Assembly: GCF_030655665.1 (NCBI RefSeq)
Contig: NZ_JAUSPQ010000006.1
Span: 186,001 to 250,000 of the forward strand
Direction of reading: 5' to 3'
From: Methanocorpusculum sp.
GTDB lineage: Archaea; Halobacteriota; Methanomicrobia; Methanomicrobiales; Methanocorpusculaceae
DNA: 64,000 nucleotides
Within the stretch, counting starts at the first letter, position 1. Every line of letters begins with the position of its first letter. Positions 35,070 through 44,568 of this stretch are shown here, one piece after another. The notes beneath the pieces are model-generated. The model did not search any database. It had not been told where the DNA came from and saw only the letters and a list, made by a program, of their open reading frames with translations. A program made the position numbers and the translations under genes.

Positions 35070-35628
35070 TCTCCGTCACGGCGTTTTGGATATCCCTTCT
35101 CTTGTGATCCTGCCTGGACTAACGGTGGTCTCCGGAAAAAACGGGGCCGGGAAGACCACGCTCCTGAAGATCTGTTCGGGACTTATTTTGCCGACAATGG
35201 GCTCGGTGAGTATTGACGGTCTTTCTCCTCGTTTGCAGAATGTCGACTACGTGAGCGAGTTTCCCGACCGTCATCTGCTGTTTCCGATCGTCTATGACGA
35301 GATCTCCTCCCCCCTTCGGTTTGCCGGAATCCCGCAGGCGGAGATCGAGGAAAAAGTTTTGAAAACAGCAGAGGGGGCGGGTATAACACATCTTCTCAAG
35401 AGAGAATGCAGGACACTCTCCGGCGGAGAGAAGATGCTCGTTGGGATAACGGCGGCGATCATTCATGATCCGGTCCTTCTTGTTCTTGATGAGCCGGATT
35501 CCCATCTGGATCCGGAAACCGTTGAAGATCTTCTCTCGTTTATTTCTTCGAGGAATATTTCGTATGTGATGTGGAGTTCGCATTCCACGGCGCTCAGACG
35601 TAAAGCGGATTTTGAGGTGAGGTTATGA
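35038..35628 (+). CDS. ECF transporter ATPase 1
   Basis: ABC-type ATPase that powers the biotin transporter. It has 196 residues with Walker A GKNGAGKTT near residues 33-41, the ECF Q-loop area DRHLLFPIVYDEI, signature LSGGEK near 124 and Walker B VLLVLDEPDSHLD near 143-155. The GTG start at 35038 overlaps bioY; the overlap with the second ATPase is four bases. Confidence 0.9.
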   Translation: MRDLLLIQIDDLRHGVLDIPSLVILPGLTVVSGKNGAGKTTLLKICSGLILPTMGSVSIDGLSPRLQNVDYVSEFPDRHLLFPIVYDEISSPLRFAGIPQAEIEEKVLKTAEGAGITHLLKRECRTLSGGEKMLVGITAAIIHDPVLLVLDEPDSHLDPETVEDLLSFISSRNISYVMWSSHSTALRRKADFEVRL

Positions 35629-36188
35629 GGATCGTTCTTGATGATGTTCACCTTCATGCAGGTACGTTTTCTCTGACGGCAGACACCGTTTTCGAGGAGG
35701 GGGTCCATATGATATCCGGTAGGGTGGGTTCAGGCAAATCCACGCTTGGCTCGGCTCTTGCGGGCTTATCCAAGGTAGAATCCGGACAAATCAGTTTTGA
35801 AGGATGCGGTTCGCCGGTTCTTTTGATGCAGTTTCCCGAGTATCAGGTGACGGGCGCGACGATTTTGCGTGAGATATCCTCATGGGGCGTTTCCCGTGAG
35901 GATCCGATTTTCTCCCGTTTCGATGTGGAGATACGGGACCGGGATCCGTTCACGCTTTCTCGCGGAGAACTGAAACGGCTGATGCTCGCCTGTGTTTTTG
36001 CGAAAGATCCGGATGTTCTTGTTCTCGATGAGCCGTATGCTTCGCTTGATCAGTCGGCGAAAGAGGTTTTGACCGGTCTGATAGAGAGCCGCCGCGGGAT
36101 AACGGTCGTCTTTTCCCATGAGACGGAGTATGCGCCGAAGAATTCCCGGAAGTGGAAGATACACAACGGAGGGCTGCACTGTGAGTGA
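35625..36188 (+). CDS. ECF transporter ATPase 2
   Basis: Second, divergent ATPase of the pair. The 187 residues contain Walker A GRVGSGKST near residues 32-40, a degenerate signature LSRGELKRL near 111 and Walker B VLVLDEPYASLD near 130. ECF modules often pair two ATPases, one with a weaker signature, as here. It overlaps the next start by eight bases. Confidence 0.9.
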   Translation: MRIVLDDVHLHAGTFSLTADTVFEEGVHMISGRVGSGKSTLGSALAGLSKVESGQISFEGCGSPVLLMQFPEYQVTGATILREISSWGVSREDPIFSRFDVEIRDRDPFTLSRGELKRLMLACVFAKDPDVLVLDEPYASLDQSAKEVLTGLIESRRGITVVFSHETEYAPKNSRKWKIHNGGLHCE

Positions 36189-36807
36189 TATCAGATTTCG
36201 GCTTCTTACGCTTGTGCTTCTTTCGGTCCTTTCCTTTGTGAGTCTGTTTGGAGCGGCGGCGGTTTTCTGCTGGTGGATCGTCTTTGGTGCGAAGACGACG
36301 TTTGCAAAAAATTCCTGGAAAGTGGTGATCCCGGTATCGATATTTGTCGGTCTGTTTCCCTCGGTCGTTTTGTATTTTACCGGCGGGGATGTTTTTTACG
36401 GAGCAAAGATCTTCGTTCTCGTTCTGCTTGCCTTCTGGTTTTCGGCTTCGCTCCTCTCCGGCGAGCTGATGAGTTTCTTTGTCTGGGTTTTTGGTCAGGG
36501 AAGCGGTTTTGATCTGGGGATGGCTGCCGAGTTTTCCGTTCAGGCGATCAGCGAGATCCGTGAAGATTTTCTGCATATGTGGTCTGCACTCAGGATCAAG
36601 GGGCAGAAGTTTTCCGTTTTGGCCATTCCCTCTCTTGCGGCAGGTCTGCTTATACTTTCGTTGAGGAGGGCTGGCGTCCAGTCATCACTTCTGGCAAGAC
36701 GGGGGTATATCTCGGGCGGGACGTATGTCCCGGTGTTTTCGCCTGCTGTGTTTGATTTTCTGATGCTTGGAAGTGCGGTTTTTCTGTATGGCGTGCTACT
36801 GGTTTGA
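36181..36807 (+). CDS. ECF transporter T component-like membrane protein
   Basis: A 208-residue protein from the GTG at 36181 with four or five helices. It follows the S component and two ATPases in an unbroken operon, so it should be the EcfT/BioN coupling subunit. The usual cytosolic Ala-Arg-Gly coupling motifs are not clear; MWSALRIKGQKF near residues 131-142 may be a divergent one. Family assignment rests mainly on context. Confidence 0.7.
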   Translation: MSDIRFRLLTLVLLSVLSFVSLFGAAAVFCWWIVFGAKTTFAKNSWKVVIPVSIFVGLFPSVVLYFTGGDVFYGAKIFVLVLLAFWFSASLLSGELMSFFVWVFGQGSGFDLGMAAEFSVQAISEIREDFLHMWSALRIKGQKFSVLAIPSLAAGLLILSLRRAGVQSSLLARRGYISGGTYVPVFSPAVFDFLMLGSAVFLYGVLLV

Positions 36808-36844
36808 GATGTGGGGGCATACCTGTCTACTCGCAAGGCAAAGA

Positions 36845-36940
36845 CTTGGTCGCAAATCAAAGATTTGCTCCGCTGAGGTCGGCCGCTTCGCGCTCACCCC
36901 GCCTCAGCTAAGGCCGCCCCTCCGGGTCAGCCCGCCACAC
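36845..36940. repeat. GCAA/TTGC hairpin-module repeat, copy A
   Basis: Intergenic element after the biotin operon. It contains GCAAATC-aaa-GATTTGC followed by TC (36852-36870), then GCTGAGG and CCTCAGC pairing around a GC-rich core, and ends in ccgggtcagcccgcc. The same modules occur at 56774-56938 and, in another form, in the large inverted repeat at 48891-49275. No coding capacity. Confidence 0.7.
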
Positions 36941-36975
36941 AAACAAATTTTATCCCAGGGAACCTACAATGAATC

Positions 36976-38100
36976 ATGGATAAAATTAAGGACGATGGCG
37001 TTAGTCCGGTTATTGCAACTATACTCCTTATCGCTCTTTCCGTTGTTCTTATATCCCTTGTCAGTATCGCCATAATGGCGGGGATCGGCTCTTTTGTACC
37101 GGCTGAGAATAAAGTGGTCGGGTTTACTGTTTCGGTGAATGCCACAAATAATACTGCTCTTGTAACGCCGGTCTCAGGAAATGATCTGCCATTTATGGAG
37201 TCGTATCGTGTGTACACCAATCATGGGCACTGGGATAGTCCAAATGCGGGAAGTATTACCGTTACGGATTTTAATTCGACTGTACACTATGTGAATATCG
37301 TCGGCAATTTTTCCGATAGGGTGACCGCACTGGTTTTCAGCGGGAAGGTCGTTATTGAAGGCGGGGTGATCGTGGTCGAACCGGTGGTGAGTCCGTATTA
37401 TGTGGTCGGGAATGACGGATACAATACAACGTTTGAGTTTGTTGACTCAATCAATGATTGGTACAACAAATTCTACAATAACGCTTCTCCAGGTGATCCT
37501 AATTATGAGGTGGTGGTCGTAGTTGATCCACACAACGACAAAGACTTTACCTTCTTTAATGAACTCCCAATTATTGTTGGAAACCAGCCGATCGAGTTTT
37601 CCGCGTCAAACATCGAAACCCTCAGCGATGGCAATGTCAAAATCCTTATTGAAGAAGGAGGGAATATTGTGCGTGCCCCTGGATATTATGATGCATTATT
37701 ACAGATAGGTAACGTCAGCGATCTCGGGACAACAATGGTCACTATTGAAAAAAAGCAAGGCGATCCATTTACGTTTAATGGGAGTAATATCGATGGTGTT
37801 ACCTCTCCTCTTATTATAGTCTCACCCCAAGGTCGTTTGGTCGTTCAAAAAGATGCGACTCTTGTTGTGGAAAATAATATGAACCTATATGGAGATGGAT
37901 TTGGCGGAGGTATATTTGTCGATGATGGTGGTGAATTGGATATAAGTGGTACATTAAGAGTTATTTCCAATTCTGCAAATTACGGCGGCGGAATTTACAA
38001 AGCACGATGGGGCATTGTCGCAACTCCGGGTACTGGGACTATTTTATACTCGGGAAACACTGCAGTGATAGCAGGTCCTAATATCTACAATGAACCATAA
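36976..38100 (+). CDS. Secreted type IV pilin-like protein with Gly-rich repeats
   Basis: The N-terminus (GVSPVIATILLIALSVVLIS, residues 8-27) is a class III archaeal pilin signal with hydrophobic helix, cleavable by an A24 peptidase. The rest of the 374 residues is beta-rich and ends in blocks such as GGGIFVDDGGELDISGT and SNSANYGGGIYKARWG, like polymorphic membrane protein or parallel beta-helix surface repeats. It is probably a cell-surface protein rather than a filament building block. The second half is richer in A and T than neighbouring genes. Confidence 0.75.
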   Translation: MDKIKDDGVSPVIATILLIALSVVLISLVSIAIMAGIGSFVPAENKVVGFTVSVNATNNTALVTPVSGNDLPFMESYRVYTNHGHWDSPNAGSITVTDFNSTVHYVNIVGNFSDRVTALVFSGKVVIEGGVIVVEPVVSPYYVVGNDGYNTTFEFVDSINDWYNKFYNNASPGDPNYEVVVVVDPHNDKDFTFFNELPIIVGNQPIEFSASNIETLSDGNVKILIEEGGNIVRAPGYYDALLQIGNVSDLGTTMVTIEKKQGDPFTFNGSNIDGVTSPLIIVSPQGRLVVQKDATLVVENNMNLYGDGFGGGIFVDDGGELDISGTLRVISNSANYGGGIYKARWGIVATPGTGTILYSGNTAVIAGPNIYNEP

Positions 38101-38183
38101 TCTCTCCTTCCGTGCAATCGGTTTTCCAAGGGACTACTTTTTTAACTCTTCCCTCCAAAATAATAAAGGTTTAGATAACTCGT

Positions 38184-39935
38184 ATGAGCAGGGAGAACAC
38201 CATGAAAAAACTCAATATTACCGACACAACGCTCCGTGACGCTCATCAGTCACTAGCGGCAACGCGTATGCGAACCGAAGATATGCTCGGTCTTGCCCGC
38301 GAGATGGAAAAAGCCGGATTTTGGTCCGTAGAAGCGTGGGGCGGGGCAACCTTTGACACCTGTATCAGATACTTAAACGACGATCCCTGGAATCGTCTCA
38401 GAACGCTTCGCGAAATATTTGTCAAGACCCCGATCCAGATGCTTCTGCGCGGGCAAAATCTTGTTGGATATCGTCACTACCCCGATGATGTCGTTGACAA
38501 ATTCGTCTCCTCCGCATCAGAAAACGGGGTCCGTGTCTTTCGGGTCTTTGACGCACTGAACGATATCAGAAACATGCAGAGGTCCATGACCGCTGTCATC
38601 GACACCGGAAATCACCTGCAGGGCACTATATCCTATACGACCAGCCCTGTCCACAGCATCGAAGGTTTCGTTACAATGGCTGAGGAACTCTACGCCCTTG
38701 GCTGCAACTCGATATGTATCAAAGATATGGCAGGACTCATCATGCCTGAGTCTGCCCGTGAACTGATCACCGGCATCAAAGAACGGCTCGACATCCCTGT
38801 CTGTCTTCACAGCCACTCGACAAGCGGCATTGCCCCCATGAGTTATCAGGCGGCGATCGAAGCAGGCGTCGATATCCTGGACACCGCCATGTCCCCCTTT
38901 GCAGGCGGAACAAGTCAGCCCGCAACAGAAAGTATCGTGGCATCCCTCATTGGAACGCCCCGTGACACGAACATCTCCCTCTCGACTCTCCGTTCGATCA
39001 AAGTCGCAGCGGCAAACATCAGAGGAAAATATGACTGCCTGATCGATCCGATCAGTGTCAGGATCGACAGCGATGTTCTGATCTATCAGCTCCCCGGCGG
39101 TATGATCTCCAACCTTGTCTCCCAGCTGAAAGAGCAGAATGCTCTCGACAAAATGGAAGAGGTCCTTCTCGAGATCCCCAAGGTCAGAGATGATCTTGGA
39201 TTCCCGCCGCTTGTAACGCCGACCTCCCAGATCGTCGGTACCCAGGCTGTTTTAAACGTTTTAATGGGCGGACGCTACAAGACCGTCACGAACGAAGTCC
39301 GCGATTATCTCAAAGGACTCTATGGAAAGAGCCCGAAACCGCTCGATGATGCTCTCGTAACCTCGATCATCGGCGATGTTCCGCGTATCTCCTGCCGCCC
39401 GGCAGATACGCTTGAACCGATCTACGATAAAATGAAAGCCGACGCCGAAGCTCAGGGACTCATCAAAAAAGAAGAGGATGTCCTCACCTACATCCTCTAT
39501 CCTGCCATCGCTCCGGCATTCCTGAAAGGCGAAAAGACAGCCGAAGCATTCCCGGTGATCCCGACCTCTGTCGGAGGCATGGCGCCTACGGATTATGACA
39601 TCCCCAGATCCATGGAAGTCGAAGTCGACGGTGAGATATTTGCTGTGCGGATCCTCTCTGTTGAAGGAGAAGCTATTGTCAGCTCCGGAAAACCGACCGA
39701 GACCCGTCACCGCGGCGATGTTCCCGGCGGCGTGAAGAGCAGTATCCAGGGCATGGTCCTTGACATCAAAGTTCAGGCAGGTCAGAAAGTATCTGCAGGT
39801 GAGACCCTCCTCGTTCTCGAAGCAATGAAAATGGAGAACCCCATCGTCAGTCCGATCGACGGAACGGTCACCGAAATTTTCGTCGAGAACGGAGCAGTCG
39901 TCCAGAGCGGCGATGTGTTAGTGGTGGTGCAATGA
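38184..39935 (+). CDS. pycB: Pyruvate carboxylase subunit B (biotinylated)
   Basis: Transfers carbon dioxide from biotin to pyruvate to make oxaloacetate. The N-terminal carboxyltransferase TIM barrel opens DTTLRDAHQSLAATRMRTED near residues 13-32, with EAWGGATFD near 51. The C-terminal biotinyl domain has the lysine in EAMKMEN near residue 548. An ATG at 38202 (MKKLNITDT) may be the true start. The 583-residue length is usual. The gene pair depends on the BirA and BioY genes just upstream. Confidence 0.95.
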   Translation: MSRENTMKKLNITDTTLRDAHQSLAATRMRTEDMLGLAREMEKAGFWSVEAWGGATFDTCIRYLNDDPWNRLRTLREIFVKTPIQMLLRGQNLVGYRHYPDDVVDKFVSSASENGVRVFRVFDALNDIRNMQRSMTAVIDTGNHLQGTISYTTSPVHSIEGFVTMAEELYALGCNSICIKDMAGLIMPESARELITGIKERLDIPVCLHSHSTSGIAPMSYQAAIEAGVDILDTAMSPFAGGTSQPATESIVASLIGTPRDTNISLSTLRSIKVAAANIRGKYDCLIDPISVRIDSDVLIYQLPGGMISNLVSQLKEQNALDKMEEVLLEIPKVRDDLGFPPLVTPTSQIVGTQAVLNVLMGGRYKTVTNEVRDYLKGLYGKSPKPLDDALVTSIIGDVPRISCRPADTLEPIYDKMKADAEAQGLIKKEEDVLTYILYPAIAPAFLKGEKTAEAFPVIPTSVGGMAPTDYDIPRSMEVEVDGEIFAVRILSVEGEAIVSSGKPTETRHRGDVPGGVKSSIQGMVLDIKVQAGQKVSAGETLLVLEAMKMENPIVSPIDGTVTEIFVENGAVVQSGDVLVVVQ

Positions 39936-41434
39936 GTAAAAACGAATACTTTGACAAAGTATTAGTTGCAAACCGGGGAGAGATCGCCATCCGCGTTATG
40001 CGTGCATGCCGGGAAATGGGCATCGAAACGGTCGCAGTTTACTCAGAAGCCGATGCAAACGCATTACACGTGAAGTACGCCGATGAGGCTTTTCTCATCG
40101 GAGCTGCTCACCCGACGAAAAGCTACCTCAATATGGACAGGATCCTCGAGGTCGCCGAAATGGCCGGAGCCGACGCGATCCACCCGGGATACGGGTTTCT
40201 TGCAGAAAAAGCAGCCTTTTCCGGTGCGGTGACAAAAGCAGGTTTCACCTTTATCGGTCCATCTGAAGCAACCATCAAAATGATGGGTTCGAAGCTCGAT
40301 TCCAAGCAGGCGATGCATGACGTCGGGGTCCCGGTCCTTCCCTGGACCAAGAGTACCGACCATGACGAGGCAAAAGCATTTGCCGAATCGATCGGTTACC
40401 CGGTTATCGTGAAAGCGTCCGCCGGCGGAGGGGGTATCGGTATGACGATCGTCAACAACGAGACCGAACTCGACGAAGCGATCGCAAAATCCAGCAGGAC
40501 AGCGGCTTCCGCTTTCGGCGATTCCACGGTCTTCATCGAAAAGTATCTGGCAAAGCCCAGACACATCGAGGTCCAGATCTTCGCTGATGGAAAAGGGGAT
40601 GTGATCCACATGTTTGAGCGTGAGTGTTCTATTCAGAGACGTCACCAGAAACTCATCGAAGAGTCGCCATGCCCCATCATGACCGATGAACTCCGCGAAA
40701 GAATGACCCAGTCTGCGATCACCGTTGCAAAAACCTGTAATTATGAAAATGCCGGGACCGTTGAGTTCCTGTATGATTCGGGGAACTATTATTTCATGGA
40801 GATGAACACCCGTCTGCAGGTCGAACACACCGTGACCGAGCTGATCACCGGCCTCGATCTGGTCAGAATGCAGATCAAGGTCGCAGCCGGCGAACCTCTT
40901 CCCTATGCTCAGGACCAGGTCACCTGCAGGGGACATGCGATCGAGTGCCGTGTGAACGCCGAGGATCCGATGAACAACTTCCAGGCGGATGCAGGAAAGA
41001 TCAGCCGTTACCGGTCCCCCGGTGGTCCGGGTATCAGGATCGACAGCTGCATCCATGCAGGATACTCGATCCCGCCGCTGTATGACTCGATGATCGCAAA
41101 ACTTTGTGCGAGAGCAATGACCCGTGAGGAGACCGTCGCGAGAATGCGTCGTGCACTCACTGAATACGTCATCATCGGCGTGAAGACGACACTTCCGCTC
41201 CATTATGCAGTGATGAACAATCCGGAGTTTATCGCAGGAAATACCCACACGCATTTCCTTCAGGATCCGGAAATCACCCGGTCTCTTACGAGATATATGC
41301 GTGAAAGCGAGACCCGTATGAATCAGCTCGGAGATTCCCTCCGTCAGGGAAAAGAAAAAACCATCGCGGTCACCGCGGCAGTCAGCGCTTATATGAGTGC
41401 TCTTGCAGCAAAGAACGGCCAGAAAAAAGAATAA
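39932..41434 (+). CDS. pycA: Pyruvate carboxylase subunit A (biotin carboxylase)
   Basis: ATP-dependent carboxylation of biotin. The ATP-grasp protein (500 residues) carries KASAGGGGIGM near residues 158-168, ERECSIQRRHQKLIEES near 229 and MEMNTRLQVEHTVTE near 289. It overlaps pycB by four bases; the order B then A is inverted compared with pycA-pycB of several other methanogens. Confidence 0.96.
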   Translation: MSKNEYFDKVLVANRGEIAIRVMRACREMGIETVAVYSEADANALHVKYADEAFLIGAAHPTKSYLNMDRILEVAEMAGADAIHPGYGFLAEKAAFSGAVTKAGFTFIGPSEATIKMMGSKLDSKQAMHDVGVPVLPWTKSTDHDEAKAFAESIGYPVIVKASAGGGGIGMTIVNNETELDEAIAKSSRTAASAFGDSTVFIEKYLAKPRHIEVQIFADGKGDVIHMFERECSIQRRHQKLIEESPCPIMTDELRERMTQSAITVAKTCNYENAGTVEFLYDSGNYYFMEMNTRLQVEHTVTELITGLDLVRMQIKVAAGEPLPYAQDQVTCRGHAIECRVNAEDPMNNFQADAGKISRYRSPGGPGIRIDSCIHAGYSIPPLYDSMIAKLCARAMTREETVARMRRALTEYVIIGVKTTLPLHYAVMNNPEFIAGNTHTHFLQDPEITRSLTRYMRESETRMNQLGDSLRQGKEKTIAVTAAVSAYMSALAAKNGQKKE

Positions 41435-41455
41435 TTTTTTTATTTTTATTTTTCT
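41435..41455. terminator. T-rich bidirectional terminator between pycA and tfrB
   Basis: The stretch between the convergent stops is ttttttt-a-ttttt-a-ttttt, T-rich on the + strand. It can end pycA transcription; the A-rich reverse strand serves tfrB less obviously. Confidence 0.45.
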
Positions 41456-42882
41456 TGTTTGCGATACCCTTCCATCATCAGGGTCGCGATATTTTTTACC
41501 GGCAGTCCGGTCACCTGATTAAGATGGAATTCGCAGAACGGACAGACCGTCACGATGTAATCGGCACCGGTCTTTTTTACCATCTCTGCGCGAACTGCTC
41601 CGATCTTTGCCGCTTCTTCAGGCTGACCGGATTTCACGCCGCCGCCTGCTCCGCAGCATCTCGCAGGCATCTCCACGAACTTTTCGGCGACCGAGTTCAA
41701 AAGGATCCTGGGTTGTTCTGAGATACCCTGTCCCCTGAGCAAGTGGCACGGATCGTGATAGGTGTAGGTCCCTTCAACCTTTGCAGGAGCAACAAATCCG
41801 ATCTCGCAGAGGAACTCGGTGATGTCGACGACCCTGAACGGGGTTTCATAATCGTTTTTCAGCGTCGATCCGCATCCTGCGCAGATGGTGAGGACGGTGT
41901 CAACGCCTGCGTTGACAAACGCATCGATGTTTCGTTTCTGCAGTTCGGGAACGAATCCCGAGAGTCCTGTTCTGATCAGCGGCGAGCTGCAGCAGACCTG
42001 ATCTTTTGGAATGATCACTCTGACTCCGTTTTTGCGGAGAAGGTCCATGGTGTCCAATGCAGGCTGGATGACTCGTCCGTTGAACATGCATCCGACGAAA
42101 AATCCGACTGTGGCCCGGATCTCGCCTTCAGGTTCGATGACATCCGGTACCCGTTCGAGGAATGTCGGCTCCTTTCGCTCGACCGAGCGGCCGGTTTTTT
42201 CAATCAGAGAAGCAAGGGCTTTGTGTGCCGGGAGGGAGAGCCCTCTCTTTGCCGCTTCGGCCCGGAGTTTTTCAATAGCTTTCCTTGGCGTTTCGATCTC
42301 TTTTGGACAGACCTCGACACATTTATGACAGGTCGTGCAGGAAAAGAGTCCCTTGTCGATCGCTTCAAGGATCCGGTCCCCTTTGTCCCGCGGATCGAGA
42401 TTAAGTCTCTGCTCCTGGCGCATGATCGTCGGACCTTTGTAATCCGAGGCGGAGATCGCGGGACAGGAGGAGATACAGGAGTAGCATTCGATGCATTCCC
42501 GGAGAGGTTTTATCTCCTCGATCTCCTCCTGTGTAACAGGAGAACAGTCGCATCCGTTGTTCATCCAGGCGATCTGTGCCATGATCGGGGCAATGTCGAC
42601 GACCAGGTCTCTGATCCTCGGCAGCTCGAGGGGTTCGATGATATCGCCTTCGCGGGCTTCCTGCATGCAGGCAAGGACCGGTTCGCCGTTCACGCGAACC
42701 GCACATGAACCGCACTGCCCGCCCCGACAGCAGTGTCGGTAGGCAAAGCCTGGATCGATCGTATCTCTGACGGCATCCAGAACATTGAGTACGCGTGCAG
42801 CTTTTTTGACACTGACCTCATACTCAACAAATTTGGGAGGTTCTCCGGTGTCCGGATCGAAACGGGAGATGGTTACTTTCAT
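41446..42882 (-). CDS. tfrB: Thiol:fumarate reductase subunit B
   Basis: Electron-transfer subunit that oxidises coenzymes M and B to the heterodisulfide. The N-terminal 2Fe-2S domain has CCRGGQCGSC and VLAC near residues 51-72; the two 4Fe-4S motifs are CIECYSCISSCP (near 132) and CTTCHKCVEVCP (near 183). The C-terminal half has two CCG domains (CCSSPLIRTG and CCGAGGGVKSG), like heterodisulfide reductase HdrB. At 478 residues it is complete. It overlaps tfrA by four bases. Confidence 0.94.
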   Translation of the reverse strand: MKVTISRFDPDTGEPPKFVEYEVSVKKAARVLNVLDAVRDTIDPGFAYRHCCRGGQCGSCAVRVNGEPVLACMQEAREGDIIEPLELPRIRDLVVDIAPIMAQIAWMNNGCDCSPVTQEEIEEIKPLRECIECYSCISSCPAISASDYKGPTIMRQEQRLNLDPRDKGDRILEAIDKGLFSCTTCHKCVEVCPKEIETPRKAIEKLRAEAAKRGLSLPAHKALASLIEKTGRSVERKEPTFLERVPDVIEPEGEIRATVGFFVGCMFNGRVIQPALDTMDLLRKNGVRVIIPKDQVCCSSPLIRTGLSGFVPELQKRNIDAFVNAGVDTVLTICAGCGSTLKNDYETPFRVVDITEFLCEIGFVAPAKVEGTYTYHDPCHLLRGQGISEQPRILLNSVAEKFVEMPARCCGAGGGVKSGQPEEAAKIGAVRAEMVKKTGADYIVTVCPFCEFHLNQVTGLPVKNIATLMMEGYRKQEK

Positions 42883-44507
42883 AGTTTTTCCTCCAGGATC
42901 TCAATGCCTGATTTGCCTTTGACAAAGAATGTGTGCCCAAACGGCGAGGTCTCGTTCGTCCAGGTCTGTTTCACATCGGTCCGGGTGTGGGCTCCTCTGG
43001 ATTCTCTTCTGAGGAGCGCTCCTTCGATAACGAGCTGTGCGACAAGCAGCATATTTTCTGTGATAACTGCATCGGGAAGTTCACGCGGGCTGTCGATTTT
43101 CAGCGGAGTGTTCTGCAGTTTTCGGATATCCCGTTCAGCGACCCTGAGGTCCAGCTCGTTTCGGTAGATCCCGACATTGTTCCACATCGTTGTTTTCATG
43201 GACCGTCGGACGTCAGCGGTTTTTGTCGAGCCGTTATAATATGACGCAAGTTTTTCTTCTGCTGCCTTTATTTGATTCTTGTCGACATTTTTGGCAGTCC
43301 GTTCGGTTTTGCCTGCCGCGATCCCTGCCCTTCTTCCAAACACCTGGGTGTCGGCGAGAGCGTTTCCTCCAAGGCGGTTTCCTCCGTGAACTCCCCCGGT
43401 CACTTCTCCTGCTGCATAGAGATGGGGCACTGTTGTTTTTGCGTCAGGTGTGATCATTATCCCTCCCATGAAGTGGTGGGCTGTCGGTGCGACCTCCATT
43501 GGTTCGTTTCTGATATCCACGCCGAACTGCAGGAACTGATTCAGCATGATGGGAAGGCGTGTCTCGATATGTTCACGCGGGAGATGACTCACATCCAGCC
43601 AGACACCTCCGTGAGGAGTGCCCCGTCCCTCAAGAACTTCGGTGGCGATTCCTCTCGCAACGACGTCGCGTGTAGAAAGTTCCATGCGTGCCGGATCATA
43701 TTTCGTCATGAACCGTTCGCCAAGTGCGTTTTTCAGGATGCCCCCCTCTCCTCTGACTGCTTCGGTGATCAGCCGTCCGCGGGAATCGTAAGGGGTCACG
43801 GCGCCGGTCGGGTGGAACTGGACTTGTTCCATATCGATGAGCTGCGCTCCGGCTTTGTACCCAAGTGCGTATCCGTCCCCGGTCCCTGCGGTCGAGTTGG
43901 TCGTCGTGTCATAGACCTGGCCTGCTCCTCCAGTCGCGAGGATCACTGCATCGGCCGTGATGACCCCGAGCTCTCCTTCACGATCACAGGTTATCGCGCC
44001 GTTCACCCGCTCGCCGTCATAAAGCAGGTCAAGGACCGTCACTTCATTTTCGATCTGGACCGATGAACCCCTGAGTTTTTCAAGCAGGGTCATCACCAGT
44101 TCGTGACCCGTGTGGTCACCGGCATAACAGGTCCTGGCACACCGCTGTCCGCCAAAAGGCCGCTGAGCTATCGTATTATCTTTTGCCAGATCGAAGACGG
44201 CACCCCAGGAAAACAGATCACGTATTCTGTTCGGAGCTTCTGCGGCGAGAGTCTCTACAAGCGACTCATCGTTCAAAAATGCCCCGCCTCTCATCGTATC
44301 TTCGAAATGGGTCTGTATCGAATCTTCTTCGTTCAACACTGCATTGAATCCGCCTTCTGCCATGACGGTACACCCGCCTTTGCCGGTGATCGTTTTTGAG
44401 ACGATGATGGTCTCGCCAAACGTTTCCGCTTCAACGGCGGCACGTATTCCTGCGCCGCCTGAACCTATGACCAGTACATGACAGTCTGTTTTGTTTTCGA
44501 TGCCCAT
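42879..44507 (-). CDS. tfrA: Thiol:fumarate reductase subunit A (flavoprotein)
   Basis: Reduces fumarate to succinate in the cytoplasm. The start is the ATG at 44507 (MGIENKTDCHVLVIGSG); TATA-like tataaatata lies about 20-30 bases upstream. The FAD motif is VIGSGGAGIRAA near residues 13-24. The fumarate-site segment EVTGGVHGGNRLGGNALA is near 357. At about 542 residues it is full length. Together with pyruvate carboxylase it feeds the reductive TCA branch. Confidence 0.94.
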   Translation of the reverse strand: MGIENKTDCHVLVIGSGGAGIRAAVEAETFGETIIVSKTITGKGGCTVMAEGGFNAVLNEEDSIQTHFEDTMRGGAFLNDESLVETLAAEAPNRIRDLFSWGAVFDLAKDNTIAQRPFGGQRCARTCYAGDHTGHELVMTLLEKLRGSSVQIENEVTVLDLLYDGERVNGAITCDREGELGVITADAVILATGGAGQVYDTTTNSTAGTGDGYALGYKAGAQLIDMEQVQFHPTGAVTPYDSRGRLITEAVRGEGGILKNALGERFMTKYDPARMELSTRDVVARGIATEVLEGRGTPHGGVWLDVSHLPREHIETRLPIMLNQFLQFGVDIRNEPMEVAPTAHHFMGGIMITPDAKTTVPHLYAAGEVTGGVHGGNRLGGNALADTQVFGRRAGIAAGKTERTAKNVDKNQIKAAEEKLASYYNGSTKTADVRRSMKTTMWNNVGIYRNELDLRVAERDIRKLQNTPLKIDSPRELPDAVITENMLLVAQLVIEGALLRRESRGAHTRTDVKQTWTNETSPFGHTFFVKGKSGIEILEEKL

Positions 44508-44568
44508 TTCGAATCCTTTAGTATATTTATAGGAAGAGGGAGGGGATAAAAGCAAGGGAAAAGGAAAG

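Noticed and set aside
36845-36940. CRISPR array
   Set aside because: Hairpin modules are not evenly spaced direct repeats, and no array or cas gene occurs anywhere in the window.
38101-38183. A second BirA operator before pycB
   Set aside because: No TTGTTAACC-like half-sites were found in this gap, so biotin control of pycBA is not supported by sequence.
40064-41254. 396-codon frame opposite pycA
   Set aside because: The pycA reading frame is unambiguous and this antisense frame has no family match or start signals.
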